Source of the DNA: Cycas panzhihuaensis
Taxonomy: Eukaryota > Cycadophyta
Assembly: GCA_023213395.1 (NCBI GenBank)
Contig: CM041465.1
Span: 39,315,741-39,379,740, forward strand
Direction of reading: 5' to 3'
DNA length: 64,000 nucleotides
Shown here: positions 1 through 11,999 of the stretch, piece after piece
Layout of the letters: each line of letters begins with the position of its first letter
How positions within the stretch are numbered: position 1 is the stretch's first letter
Translations under genes and position numbers: made by a program
Notes under the pieces: model-generated
Told to the model about the DNA's origin: nothing
The model's input: the letters and a program-made list of their open reading frames with translations, nothing else
Databases searched by the model: none

Positions 1-916
1 GAAAAGTGTATTTGTGTACAAAAGGTTATGGAAAATTATTATTGATGGATATGATGTCTCCACTGATGTAAAAGGGAAAGAAAAACTTAAGAATAAGAAC
101 AGAACAACAATTGTTATTATTCTTGCTACATTAGATGAAGATAAATTTTCTCTTTCCTATCATTTTTTCATTTATGTTACTAACATTAAAGAAGCTTGAA
201 ACCTTTTGAAGGATGTATTTAAAAAGACTCCTAAAGAGGTACAAAAGTTTGTTGAAAAGGCAAATAAGATTATTGATAATTGTGATACAAGTAAAGAGGA
301 TGAAGAAAGTATTATTGATGCTAATAAAAAGGTATATCAAGACAAAGAAGGCATGGGCACTAATGAAACTATGGAGTATGTTGAGATTGATAAATTGAAT
401 AATATTATGAGATATGAAGAACTTGTTGTTGGAGATGTTGATGCTCATGACCTTGATGATGTTGATTCCTCTTCTGATGTTTTACTTTTAGTTAATGACA
501 TTGATGATAATGAAAAAGAAAAAAAAGCAAATGACTCTAGTTCTAAAGAAGAAAATAAAAATGTGTTTGATGAGTCAAAACTTGAAAGAAATTATAAAAT
601 GGGCAAGACCTTATTACTTTTTTATTAGGTGGAATCATTAGAGCTTGGCCGTCTAATAGAAGTTGCACCTAAAATTACCTTGACATCTCATAATACATCT
701 CATAATACTTTAATCTATGAAGGAAGATGGATAGCATTGATAACAAATGGTATTTGCTATGTCAGATCTTCATCACTCTCATTTGATTTGAGGATAACAA
801 AGCAAATTGAAGAATATGTTTCGGTAAGAATTAAGAAGAAATCACTCTTTCCCTACTTTTCTCTTCATGATCAAGTGTTGTTTTTTGAGTCTTATTTCTC
901 TAGCTCATATTCCTGA
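1..916 (+). pseudogene. Copia-like gag remnant, no pol behind it
   Basis: One reading frame runs from the window edge to 916, interrupted by TGA at 197-199 and TAG at 626-628. Near residue 60 it has the pattern KEA-stop-NLL, where copia gag (UBN2-type) proteins have a Trp. A related frame lies at 13680-14201. Downstream of the gag-like part the protein is strongly acidic (Asp/Glu runs around 420-590). No zinc knuckle, protease, integrase or RT follows before the LTR at 1344, so this looks like the 3' part of a non-autonomous element or a deletion derivative. The frame enters from outside the window, so no start can be chosen. Family assignment is by motif only. Confidence 0.5.
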
Positions 917-1343
917 TTGATGAGGGTTGATCTTATAACATGTCTTTTTCATGGGATGGAGCAATTTTAAAAAGTTGAAGTAAAAACTTGTAGAGAAAAT
1001 GATCAGAGAAGTTTAGTGTCTTTGGAAGAACTTATTATGTTGATCTTGCATATCAAGTTGAAGAAAGTCAAGTTCAATCATGTTCTACAACAATGAGAAC
1101 TCCATCAGAAAACTAAGGCAAGAAAATATGTTGAAGACTTCATACTTAGGGTCTTTCCAAGGATGAGGTGCTACAAGTTTAAAAGGACTCTATTACACTT
1201 TCTAGGGGGGACTTTGAAAATTGATGCAATGCACATGTGTACAAGTTGCTTGTCTACAAGTAGTTGGTCTTTAGGATTGTTGGTCATTTTCAAGTATGTG
1301 TTTATTACATAGTATTGTGCTAACATTAAACATTATAGGGGGT
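917..1343 (+). other. Internal non-coding tail with polypurine tract
   Basis: No convincing frame is seen here. The segment ends in a short polypurine run (AGGGGG, 1337-1342) directly before the LTR, as expected at the 3' end of an LTR retrotransposon. Confidence 0.4.
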
Positions 1344-1615
1344 TGTTAGAAATAATGTTTAATATAAGTATTGTCCATAGAGTTTAGTGGTCTAATATTT
1401 AATAGTCTAATGTTTGATATTAATATTAGAAGTATATGTGTCAAGTATTAATAAGTGTTTAATTATATCATTAAAGAGTGTTCTCGGTAGTTGTAATGAT
1501 CATGTCATGTAATTGGTTAATTAAGAGGTAGCCAAGTAGTATAAATATGGAGTCATGTAAATCACTTGAGTATAATAAAGACATTTCTTTTGTTTTCACA
1601 CTGTTGTTGTTAACA
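1344..1615 (+). repeat. Right LTR of the copia-like element
   Basis: The segment starts TGTTA and ends TAACA, perfect 5-bp inverted termini, right after a polypurine tract. A TATA-like stretch (TATAAATA) lies near 1540. The left LTR is outside the window, so the ends rest on the termini and the polypurine tract only. Confidence 0.55.
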
Positions 1616-2843
1616 TGGCATATGTGATATTAGACCTACGTTCTCCACAAGAGTACTAATATCTCAAGATAGATCACGAAGGAAGGGATATGTTATATTT
1701 ATATCACACGTTTACATCATCCATATTTATTAAAAAAAAGGCAAACTAAACATAAACCAATAAAAGGCTTTAAGAGGAAAGCTTTCAAGAAGGGAAGGTA
1801 TATTATAACTCCTAATGTAAGCTTTGAGGGCAATTTTTTAAGAATGGGGTGTATGTTATGATATGAATCATAGCGTAGGTTAGTTTTGGTAGTCATATCT
1901 AGAAGTCAAGCAATAATAACACATATAAATAAATATGCTAGCTATTATAGAGGTTATTTTGTTTCTTATTGGGCATTGTGTATTCAATGGGGAGTTCCTC
2001 TATTAATATACTATTAGAGATGGGATCTTCAAGTTATTCTCAAGTGGTAGGGTCATCTACCAACAGCCAAATGATGATAGGGTCATCCAACATCAATATC
2101 CTTCATCATTCTATATGAAGCAATGATCTTTGATCATTACATGATTCTTATTCGTGGAATCAGAATTAAGAGTATTTTTGCTTAAGTGGATCCGAAAAAA
2201 ACGTATTAATTTGGAGACAAGATAGGAGCTTGGTGGATAATTTTTATGTAGTCTTCTTTACCTATTTATTTTTTAAAATTAATTATAGTAGTTATGCAAT
2301 TTTTGTTTTCAACCACATAATTTTAATACTAATTTTCTTAGTTTTACTATTTCTGGAAAGGAATACCATTGTAACATTATTATTTGTATTTTAAGGCGTA
2401 TGCCTATTACACTATATGAGCGTCGTGATATTCTCTCATTCTTTGTAAATATGATTTGTTAAGGTGAAAGTTAGGATAATAGAATATGGTGAAATTGAGG
2501 GTTGAGAGTTTTGATGCATAATGTTTTCTTCAATTTTCCATTAAAGAATGTTGTGTTCCTAAGTGAAAAATGGGTTTACAATCTAGTCAACATTTTAATA
2601 AATTAGAATAAAGTAAAATCATGAGGATATCACTACATTTAACGAGTATTTAGTGTGTGCTATTTAATTTAAATTAGTGAATTTTCCCCTTAAAAGAATG
2701 ATTAACTCCTAGCTAGAGTGAGACTCAACCCACTATAAGGGTAATAGCAACATTAACTATCGTGCCAACATTTTCTTATAGTATGACGAAATGACTAACT
2801 TAAGATATCTAGGCTACCTACTTGCTATGTCAACTAAGTAATA
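1616..2843. other. Unassigned TE debris, possible LTR start at 1850
   Basis: No gene is seen. A purine run followed by TGTATGTTATG at about 1841-1860 resembles a polypurine tract plus LTR start of a gypsy element. I found no second copy to confirm it. The rest is AT-rich and unrecognised. Confidence 0.3.
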
Positions 2844-3521
2844 TTGGGCAGTCTACTTGGACTTTGTGGGTCTACGTTTTTGAGAATTGGGATAATCTAC
2901 CTAAGGTTACATGGAAAAAATTTAGGTAGCCCTAAGTTGACACCCACCAATTATTCTTTAAAGCTAACAAATGAACTATTGGTAAAACTAGTGGGATATT
3001 TATTGGATATCAAGGTGAATGTAGTCAGAACCATAGTGCTAGTGGATTTTATTATCGTAGACATTATAAAAAATATGGTCACTTACCTAAACTTGTTAGG
3101 CAAACCATGGTTGCATTAAATAAAATGCTTATAGAGCTGAAAGGAAATGACATCTACTTTGACCAATGGAGGTAATTAAGTAATATTGCCTATGTTAAAC
3201 AAGGGAAAATATACAGTAGAGGTAGTGCTTGATGATGCCTTTAGCACCACCATAGCCAGTAAGGAAACATCCTCAACATTTAATGAGGTAAATCTCTATC
3301 ATATGAGAGAAGACACTAACACCATGAACAATCTAGAAGAATATGAGCTAAACTATTATCAATATGTCCAACCAAAAAGATCCTCAGATGAAGAAGGAAT
3401 AAAAAACATAATTAATTATTGGATGAGGAAGTCCTATAAGGTGGACCCACCTTCTTTTCATTGTATTCTATTATCTATATATACTTCAACTAATAGTAAC
3501 CAAATGAATAATCATTTTTAG
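2844..3521 (+). pseudogene. Gypsy protease end and conserved linker
   Basis: The frame contains the typical end of a gypsy aspartic protease, with the LLGKPWL motif at about residues 84-90 of the first open stretch. It is followed, after stops, by a segment with EYELNYYQ and YKVDPPSF motifs. The same order is found on the - strand in gypsy B near 50820-51060, so the linker is a real conserved part of the polyprotein in this family. The catalytic Asp region upstream is not recognisable. The piece is broken by stops at about 3117-3185. Confidence 0.6.
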
Positions 3522-3566
3522 TATATCAGTTTCAATAGTAAAATAGTAGAATTAGGAAGTAATATC

Positions 3567-4190
3567 ATGGATGATCCCTTAGTCAGTATATGTATAATAA
3601 AAAATCATAGAAATATAATACAAGTAAAGTTGCAAGTGAAATCCCTATTTTCCACCTCTAACCCTAATCCTACCCTTAGCCCTCTCCTTAAGCCTAGCCT
3701 TACTTGGTCTGCTCTAGATGATTTGGCCAATCTTCTTCAAAACCCTACCCTTCCCTCCACCTTAGACTTAAAATATATAATAGGACCTCTCTATACTTCC
3801 CTATCCATTCCCGAGGAAGCTTGTTCCTCAACTTCCTCTCTCAAGGTACATCTACCAAGTGAGGATTATATAGAAATCCATCCTATAGGCTTAAGGCCCC
3901 AAGAGGCAATGCCATGTAAAACTAGTATGAGAGAACCTCTTTTTCAACACCCAATATTCGAAGATAAGTTAGGGTCATCCTCTATGGGAAAGGTAGCAAT
4001 CATGTTCTCAGGGAATAGGGTAGAAGGTATTGACTATATTATTCAATGCATGGAATACTGGTTGAAATATAGAATCTTAGATATAGATCTCAGTTGGCAA
4101 TGGACTTTGTCCTTACCCTTTGAGACTAAGCTTGGTGGTGGTACTTATCCCATTAGAATTTACTTTGAGATTAGGCTAATATCCAGTTGA
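3567..4190 (+). pseudogene. Gypsy protease-RT linker frame, Pro/Ser/Leu-rich
   Basis: A 207-codon open stretch lies between the protease and RT remnants of gypsy L. Its first third is rich in Pro, Ser, Thr and Leu, then it becomes mixed. I recognise no domain. Its place in the element and the matching low-complexity region in gypsy B (about 50200-50700, - strand) suggest polyprotein linker, not a separate gene. The Met at 3567 need not be a true start. Confidence 0.45.
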
Positions 4191-4308
4191 CATTTCAATT
4201 AAGATTCAATCCACCTTGAGAATTGATGATTACCCCCTTCCTAGTAGGAGAATGCCCAACAAAGCACCTAAATAGATGTAAAGGAGAATGGATAACTTAA
4301 ATCATCTT

Positions 4309-4532
4309 AAAATCAAATTGGAGGCACCTATTCTTTTATACCCTAGGTAGGCTAGCCAAGAAGTGGTTTCTTAGATAAGAACAAGTTCAAGAAGTTTCTT
4401 GGATATGATAAGAAAGTCTCAAAATCAAATTGGAGGCACCTATTCTTTTATACCCTAGGTAGGCTAGCCAAGAAGCGGTTTCTTAGATAAGAACAAGTTC
4501 GAGAAGTTTCTTGGATATGATAAGAAAGTCAT
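4309..4532 (+). repeat. 112-bp direct tandem duplication
   Basis: Two adjacent copies (about 4309-4420 and 4421-4532) differ by eye at only two sites. At both, the second copy keeps a CG dinucleotide (in AAGCGG and TTCGAG) where the first has TG or CA. The duplication lies in the linker of gypsy L just before RT. 112 is not a multiple of 3, so it shifts the frame. Confidence 0.9.
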
Positions 4533-4626
4533 TTCTAAAATATTTTTTGTATTCATCTAAAAACCAAACTATAAATATGGTATTAAGATGCTTAGAAAAA
4601 TGAGTATAGAAGTATAGTAAACCCTA

Positions 4627-6415
4627 ATGTTAGTTGCAAAGAGCATAGAAAATAGAAACAATGAGGAGGAGGAGGAGGAAGAAACTCACAATTTTCCTCT
4701 AGAATATATCAAATTCCAATATGAACAAAGTGACACAGAGGAAATCCTTGCACATATGATAACAGAGAATCACCAAATTAAAAGTGAGGAAATTAGAACT
4801 ACCAAAGTAAACTTGGGAACATAAGAAAATCCCTAAAATTTTATAATTGGAAATTATTGGAATGATAGAATTGTGGTAGAAGCACAAACAAATTTTGAAG
4901 AATTCAAAGATGCATTTGCATGGTCATAGAAGGATTTGAAAGGCGTTCCTTCAAAAATAGGAATGCACCATATAGATTTAATCAAAGGAGGAAAACTTCA
5001 TAAGGCAAAGTCCATATAGGATGAATTTGAAGTACAAGGAAAATGTGAAAACAGAGTTAGATAGGATGCTTGAAGCTTGTTATATCTATAAGATGGAACA
5101 TAATGACTAGGTAACTCCTATAGTGGTGATAATGGGAAGATCAGAGTGTGCCTTAACTATCACTAATTGAATAAAGTGAATAAGAAGGATCCATTCCCAA
5201 TACCATTTACAAAAAACATATTAGAAATGGTTGGAGGAAATAAGGTGTATTCTTTCATGTATGGTTTTAGCAGTTATAGCCAAGTGAGCATCGCTCTTGA
5301 AGATCAAGCAAAGACCATATTCATTATTGAAAGTGGAACCTACACATACTAAGTAATGTCATTTGAGTTAGTATATGCCCCAACCACATTATAGAGAATA
5401 GTGACCAACATCTTTAATATAATGATAAGAGAAATAATGGCAACATTCTTGGATGATTGGATACTATATAGGATAATAAAAAATCATATGGAAAATCTTA
5501 ATGTTACAAACATGTAGGGAATATAACTTGTGTCTAAATCCAAATAAATACATATTCTTGGTACCATTTAGAAATTATTAGGTCATATCATTAGCAATGA
5601 AGGCTTGCTAATAGATTCTGCCAAGGTAGCCATGATTTTACATTATCTACAACCACTAACAAGGAAGCAACTCAAGGGATTTTTAGGATTAATTAAGTAT
5701 TATCATAAATTTTTGAAGGGGTATTCAAATATCTATAGACCCCTTGAATATCTGTTGAAAAAAGATATAGATTAGGAATGGGGTCCTGATCAACAGAGGG
5801 CATTCGAGGCATTGAAATAAGCTATAGCCTCCACCTTGCACTTAGATTCCCTAATTGGAATAAGTTATTCCATGTCCACATTGACACCTTTCAATTTGTA
5901 ATTGGATGTGTATTGGCACAACCTAGAGAAAACAATGTGGATCATCTTATCTATTTTGCTAGTAGGAAGATGATGAAAGTCGAACAAAACTACACAACTA
6001 TAGAAGGAGAAGGCCTAGGGATGGTCTATAAATTACAGAAATTTTGACACTATCTCTTGTTAAATCCTTTTGTATTTTACGTAGATCATCAAGCCCTGAT
6101 GTATCTTATCAACAAAGCATTACTGAAGGCATGTATCAATTGGTGGCTAATGCTCTTCTAAGAGTTTACTTTCAAAATCATGGTGAAATTAGGGAAGGCA
6201 CATGTCATCCCTGACCAACCATTGAGAATAGACAATGGAAAAAAGGTTGTTGAAGTGAAAGATGATTTCCTTAATGCAACATTATTCAGTATAGAGGTTA
6301 TTATGGTAGAATGGTATGAAGATATATGGACAAAACTCAGAGAAAAAAGTTGGTACAAAAAGCAAAACCTTACCAACTCATTTATGGGGAATTTTATCAC
6401 CTTAGTTGAGATGAC
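4627..6415 (+). pseudogene. Gypsy reverse transcriptase and RNase H
   Basis: The coding remnant begins with an acidic Glu run, then RT blocks: LNKVNKKDPFPIPF near 5167, a YSFMYGFSSYSQVSIALED-like block near 5250-5310, and catalytic FLDD at 5446-5457. RNase H traces follow (ASRKMMKVEQNYTT at about 5960-6000), then a KLGKAHVIPDQ-type RNase H to integrase connector from about 6180. The frame changes several times and carries many stops. The style of the RT blocks points to the Athila/Tat-like branch of gypsy, which is my inference. Integrase is missing because gypsy A starts at 6416. Confidence 0.8.
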
Positions 6416-7141
6416 TATTGACTTATAGATTTGCTCCTTATTGTAAGATCCTCACTTGTCAAGGGTTTCCACTATAGTGTAGGGTACGTGCAAGTGGTTA
6501 ACATACATAATCTTTATTTATTAAGCTACATAATTCCACAAGTAACTCATACATTCACCATATATTCCTCAATAAGTACACATGATTTTCTATGTAACTC
6601 TCTCATTTTATTAGATAATAGTCAATATTACATCATATAAGGTCCATTCTAGTCTGACTGGTCAACTGTACTAGATCAGGTACCACTGGAATCATTTACT
6701 TGGATCTCACATCCATCCCAATGGACTGATGCATTTAAATACACTATACATTCTTATCACAGAATGATTGTGTCTATAGTCTTAAATCGTCTATTCTTTT
6801 GAATGGACACTTATTCAATCCTAAATCACTCTTTGTTAATCCTTAACACAATCTTTTGCATGTACAACTTTCCACGTGTCACATGTTCTGTAACCGTTCT
6901 AATCTATTTGCTGTGTTCCTACTGTCCAATGTCCATTCCTTTCTCTGTTCGATGTGTTCCTGCTGTACAACATCTGTTCCTGCGATGTGATGGACTACAT
7001 TCCAGTTCTGTTTCATCCATTCCTTGTCCTGAATGCATGTCGATTGATTGCTTTACCAAAATACCCACTAGTTCTTCATGCATTCCTTTTCTTAAACGCA
7101 TGGATATCAAATATAACCACAACATCTATTTAGGGTCAATA
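6416..7141 (-). repeat. 3' LTR of gypsy A
   Basis: On + it starts TATTGACTTA and ends GGGTCAATA, decayed forms of the TGTTGAC and GTCAACA termini seen in gypsy B and C. The purine-rich tract AAAAGGGGGAGGAG (on -, about 7200-7213) lies just upstream. LTR A is shorter (about 726 bp) than LTRs B (861) and C (826). Clusters of GTAC-like and CATTCC motifs are shared. Confidence 0.7.
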
Positions 7142-7243
7142 AAAATTAGTTGAGCATCCATGCTCAATTTTAAAAAAAATGAAAATTTTGTGCTTTCTTC
7201 TCCTCCCCCTTTTCTGAAGTTAGATCTGCTCCTACAGTTCTGG

Positions 7244-8330
7244 TTAGTCTCTTGGCTTGGTGGCTCTTAACATATCTTCATTGATCTGTGCAAGGATAGT
7301 TATTATTGCATCATTTTCCTTAAGCTTTTTCTACAATTCCATTATTTGTGCCTTGTATCCCTCTTTCAACTCTTGTAGCAGCTGAATGATCTGTGTACCC
7401 TTTCCACTTAAGGGTGTTTGTGAAGAACCTTCACCTGGTTCTGAAACTGCTTGAGGAAGCCCCGTTTCCCACTCTGTTGGTAGCTACTCTTCTTTTGGTT
7501 GTTCCCAGCTTCTTTTCAGGCCTCTTTTTGTTGCTTGCTCTTATTGAAGTGGAAAAGAGGTCCTAGGTTTGTGCCATACCTATTTCAAGACTTTAGCCAT
7601 CTTTGCTTTGACCTGTCACTTTACCCCTGGGTCTTAGGTACTACTTGGTATAATGTTAATCCACCTTTTTATCATTGGTTCCCCCAGTTAAATGGGCAAG
7701 GAAGGGTGATGAATATCTGGACACTGTTAAAATAACAAGGCTAGCAACACCGATGGTTATCTAAAGGGGTTACTTTAGAGCTCCCCTAATTGCTACTCAA
7801 TGTTATTGGCTAAGAATTCACACCAATTCATCTTGACCCCATATCTCGAAGTGTTAGCAATAAGGGTACTAACCCTCCAGGAATGTAAGTATGCTTTTGC
7901 TTCAAAAGGAATTTGGATACTGGAATTTTGATAGCCCATTACAATTCTCTATCTGCAATATCCATAATTTGAACGGCACCATAATAGATCTGAGTGTTTG
8001 GTGTATAAAGTTCTCTTATTCATGTATCCCTATCTACTTCAGATTTCTTTGTTACCATGGGGGTTTCTCCTTCCTTGGATAACCTTATTACTTCATGAAT
8101 GGTTGTCGCATCGATTTTTACGTTTTCCCTATTCCATTTTACTACTACAATGATTTCTTCCATTAACTGTGAGTCCCAATATAGAGGAGGCATGATGACA
8201 AAGTCCTCCTATCTGGCTTTCTTGATTTTTATCTTGAATTCTTTTGATAATTCTTTAAATTCTCCTAAAGATTTAGCAAATAGGTTTCCTGGATACCTGC
8301 AATCTTCATTTCTGTGGGCATACGTTCCTT
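7244..8330 (-). pseudogene. Extra 3' ORF of the gypsy family, copy A
   Basis: Read on -, this frame lies between integrase and the 3' LTR. With a frameshift near 7835 and several stops, it aligns by eye with copies at 42518-43659 and 63404-64000. Shared blocks are: DCRYPGNLF at the start, KFLLKQKHTYIP in the middle, NWCEFLANN, then a C-terminal helix with QLLQEL, YKAQIMEL and DAIITILAQINEDML. The last part has heptad-like spacing suggesting a coiled coil. About 360 codons are recognisable. It is not gag, protease, RT, RNase H or integrase. Its position is that of the env-like ORF3 of Athila elements, but I see no signal peptide or membrane segment. Confidence 0.65.
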
Positions 8331-8639
8331 AATTCATACGACTGAGTAGACCGTTTCTTTATGGGCTATATCTGGCTTTATTCATCCATGCATTCAAATG
8401 ACATAATGATTATAGGGTTTTACTCTTTATACTTTTCTTTTTTTAATCCATTCAAGTCACATTCCTATTTAGGAACACATACTATTTAGTCTATTCCATT
8501 TCTAGAATGGTTCTATTTTCTGGTTATTTTTTGTCTCATCCATTCCCTTGGAGTAATGTACCATCTTTTGAGGGTTCCTTTTGCTTGGTTACATTCTCAA
8601 TTTGGGATGTAAGGTGTATTTTGCTTGGACCTTTGTCTA

Positions 8640-9110
8640 GATATATGAATTTTATGAGTTATGGTTAATTTTTTTCCATTTTTAATTTTTTCGTAAGGAT
8701 TTTTATGTTGATCAACTCAATAGGACATCCGAACTTAGTGATCATAATTTCATAGAGAAACCTAGCTATACTAGTTGAATATGCTTTTCTTAGTGGTTGC
8801 GCTTCCACCCATTTCATGGCATAATCCATGGCCACCAAAATATAACGTGCTTATGTTCATCTGACGGCTGGTTTAATGGGTCCATTAAAATCTAGGCCCT
8901 ATTTCTCAAAGGGTGCCAAGGGAAGAATTGGTTTTAAGGGATTGAGATCTCATTTATTGGGTTTCCCTACTCTTTGGAAATAGTCACATCTTTTTACCCA
9001 TTGTTTTACATCCTCAAACATGGTTGGCCACTAAATTCAGCTGTTAAGATTTTTCTCTATGCATTCTTTATCCCTGCATGTCCTCCAGCAACACCCTCAT
9101 GGGCCTGAGA
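8640..9110 (-). pseudogene. Gypsy A integrase, truncated
   Basis: On -, a zinc-binding region (HEGVAGGH near 9085-9110, then CDYF) leads into the core start, GLDFNGPIKPA, and YILVAMDYAMKWVEA at about 8800-8850. The frame then reaches an FLYE and FGCP block and ends abruptly. The rest of the core (the PxANGQAES block present in gypsy B) and the C-terminal domain are absent, so an internal deletion is likely. About 300 bp of T-rich spacer (8331-8640) separates it from the 3' ORF. Confidence 0.75.
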
Positions 9111-9299
9111 TATTACTTGGTTTATTTCGTGCAGATGAATACATCAACACAAAACATCATTTGGCCGTAGGCGATATAACTTTCCCCTAATAAATTAGTA
9201 AGGCTCCTCCTTCCTTACTAAGTTTTTCCTCTGCACCTTATCCATGGTTGGTGGATATTGCCCTGTAACTAACAATTCTATTATGTCTTGATATCATTC

Positions 9300-10969
9300 T
9301 ATGGGGATTGATTCTACGTTGAAGACTATTGCATCTGGAAAGTCATCTGGGATTCCTACCGCCTTTTTAGTGTTATGTATTCTTGAGAGTTGGTTAGGAA
9401 TAATATGAGCTTTCCCTAGTTTCACTATGATTCGAAAAGTAAATTCTTGGAAACATCAACCAACGACTGATATGCGCTCTCAACAACGGTTTATTTATCA
9501 AGTGCATAAGGGCCTGATTATCCACTTAAAATATGAAAGGATTTGCCAATAAATAATGGCGAAACCTTTGTAAGGCATATACCTTCTAAATCCTTCCTTT
9601 TTGTTATTGTGTAATTTTGTTCAGCCTTGGTTAATTTCCAACTGGTGAAGTATATGGGTCTATCCATGTTATTGTCCCCTGGTTATGCAAGAACAAATCC
9701 AATTGCATACTAGGAGGTGTCTACATGCACATGGAATATTTTGTTCCAACCTATAAAACGTAATATAGGAGCCAATTCTATTGCATGATTTAGGGTTTTG
9801 AATGCTTTTTGTTGGTCTGGCCTCCATTGCCAATCCATTTGCTTTTTTAGAAGATCTTCAAGTGGTCTTGTTATCTAAGCATAATCTTTCACAAACTTTC
9901 AATAATATCCTGTTAACCCTAAGAATTCTTTTATTTTCTTTTGGTTCTAAGGTTGGGGAAAATGTAAGATGGCTACTATCTTGGTCAGATCTACCATTAA
10001 CCAATCTTTACTTATGATATGGCCCAGAAGGTTGACAAAGGGTACCAAGAAGGTGTACTTTTCTGGGTTTAGGCATAACTTATTTTCTCTACAGGTTTGT
10101 AACATCATTTTTATGTTTTCCATATGGTTTTTCATTACTCCAAATAAAGTTTAGTCATCCAAAAATACAACAACTATTTTTCCAATCAATCTTTTAAATA
10201 TGTTGAGTACTATACGTTGAAAGGTTGCTAGAGCATTCGTGAGTCCAAATGGCATGACTCGGTATGTGTATGTTTCACATTTAGTTATGAAAGCAGTCTT
10301 ATGTTGATCCTCAAGTACAATGTTCACGTGATTATATCCACTAAATTTATTTGTGAAGGAATAGACTTCTTTTCCCACTAAAGTTTCTAAAATTTCTTCT
10401 ATGAAAAGAATTAGAAATGAATCTTTTTCGATAACTTATTAAGCTATCGGTAATCTATGCATATTGAGATTTTCCCATTCTTCTTTGGTACGACCACAAC
10501 GCCACTTACCCAATCACTATACTCAATTTCATATATGTATCCAACTTCTAACATTTTGTCTAATTCTGCCTTTATTTTTTCTTTGTATCTTGGATTCATC
10601 CTATAGGGTATTTATTTCACGGGTTTCACCCCTTCAATTAAATCAATGTGATGCATCCCAATTTTAGGTGAGATTCCCCTAGGATCTTATAGGACCAAGC
10701 AAAGACATCTAGGTATTTTTTTAATAGTGCTTGGGTCTTTGCCACTATTTTTTCATCATAATAGTTTCTGATCATAATGTTTTTAGGGTTTGTTTCTGAC
10801 CCAAGGTTTATTTGAGTTGTCTAGGGTTCTTCCTGTTGCTTTTCTTCTTCCACTGGGTGGGTAGGTGTATCCTCTATGTCTCTTTGTTCATACCTCAATT
10901 CTGTATATTCTGGAGGTAGGTTTTTAGCTTTTTCTTTCTTCCCCCTTTCTATTAGAGTATAATGTTTAA
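9300..10969 (-). pseudogene. Gypsy A reverse transcriptase and RNase H
   Basis: On -, from high to low coordinates: a PPEYTELRYEQRD block (about 10870-10915) that also starts the RT region in L and B; RT blocks KEVYSFTNKFSGYNHV and YRVMPFGLTNALATFQR in 10151-10378; catalytic FLDD at about 10154-10165; LGHIISKD at about 10020-10060; RNase H traces in 9430-9770; and a KLGKAHIIPNQLSR connector near 9400-9430. Stops are frequent. The match to gypsy L in the same blocks makes L and A homologous and in opposite orientation about 4.5 kb apart. Confidence 0.8.
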
Positions 10970-11361
10970 TGTTGTATGTGTCTAAGTAAGTATGTCTTAG
11001 GGTCAATAGTCATAGTCCTAAGTATTAGGGTCTAAGAATCATTTATTAGTATATATTATGTGGGAAGATAGAAGTTCATTAGTTAGTTAGTTAGTGTAAT
11101 GTCATTGGCTAGGTTAGAGGTAATTGTCCCACATGTATTACATCTCTTGTATGTTCTCCCATCTATTATATATATAAAGGTGGTTAAGGTAGTGTATGAA
11201 AACAAGTCATCATTGGGATGCATGTTGAGTCTATGGTGCATTAATATTCTGATATAATCTATTTATATTATGTTAATATAAACATTGCCTTGTTCATTGA
11301 TATTATTGGAGTTGAATGCTTTCCATTATAAAATTCAACATAGTATTAGAGCAGGCCATCC
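10970..11361 (+). repeat. Left LTR and primer site of copia D
   Basis: The segment 10970-11340 starts TGTTG and ends CAACA (5-bp inverted termini). It is followed at 11341 by TAGTATTAGAGCAGGCC, close to the initiator tRNA-Met primer site used by plant copia elements. A TATATATATAAAG stretch near 11170 could be the promoter. A start at 10963 (TGTTTAATG) is also possible. The LTR interrupts gypsy A. No matching right LTR was found in the window. Confidence 0.65.
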
Positions 11362-11999
11362 TACAATAAGAAGAAGATTGAGAGAGAAGAAGATCAATAA
11401 AGGACAGAGAGGTCAAGCAAGGAGGGGGATCTGTCAAGTCAATTACTAGATTTGGAGATCAAATTAAAAGAGAAGGTTCAAGACCCTGTGCGCCAGGTAA
11501 TATCACTTCTTTATTGTGTTATCATTTATCTTGGAGATTGAGGCTAGTATGTATGGAGAAGCAATCACATTAAAGTTGTTTTAAGAATTGATGTTTGAGG
11601 TTGTTTATTGGATCAATGTTTTTTATAACATGCTTATGGAAATCCACCTGCCTGTGTTTGTTAGTTGATTTAGGGTTTGGTAAAACCCTAGCTTTCCATT
11701 AGTTCTAAGTAAATATTGGGATGAAAAAGGTAAATACTCCTTTATCTTTTATGACTATTAAGGCAGAAGAATTATTGTTGCCTGGTCTTGTTGTGAGGAG
11801 GTTTTGTTTGTGAACTATCCACATTACTCCATCTAAGTGTCTCTCTTTCTTAACCAATAGAGGATTTGGATGCTCCATTATTAACAAAGGTCTATCCAGC
11901 ATGCCAAGTTTCGTTTTTGGACCCACAATATAGTCACCAATAATATAAGGCTCAGGTTAGGTAAAAGTAGATCGCAAACTGTGGTGCAGAGAAACCTTG
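11362..11999. other. Copia D leader, no clear gene
   Basis: The stretch follows the primer site. A 73-codon - frame at 11705-11926 continues downstream of the subtilase fragment, but I cannot align it securely to that family. Otherwise nothing is recognised. Confidence 0.3.

Larger units (their letters stand above)
2844..6415 (+). mobile_element. Ty3/gypsy element L, internal part only
   Basis: Remnants appear in the order protease, linker, RT, RNase H, all on +. Homologous blocks occur in - orientation in gypsy A (RT, RNase H) and gypsy B (protease, linker, start of RT). The element stops at 6415, exactly where the 3' LTR of gypsy A begins, so A appears to have inserted into L. No integrase or LTR of L is seen. 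Many stops and frame changes make it inactive. Confidence 0.75.
6416..10969 (-). mobile_element. Ty3/gypsy element A, 3' half, inserted in L
   Basis: On the - strand the order is RT, RNase H, integrase, extra 3' ORF, polypurine tract, LTR. Its LTR edge at 6416 coincides with the end of L. The 5' half (protease, gag, 5' LTR) is not found. At about 10969 the sequence changes to a copia LTR. It belongs to the same family as L, B and C, judged by shared RT blocks, LTR ends and the 3' ORF. Confidence 0.8.

Noticed and set aside
3567-4190. 207-codon frame as host gene
   Set aside because: It sits between protease and RT of gypsy L and is best explained as polyprotein linker.
6803-7153. 116-codon + frame
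   Set aside because: It lies entirely in LTR A and its polypurine side; no domain, and LTR homologues do not keep it open.
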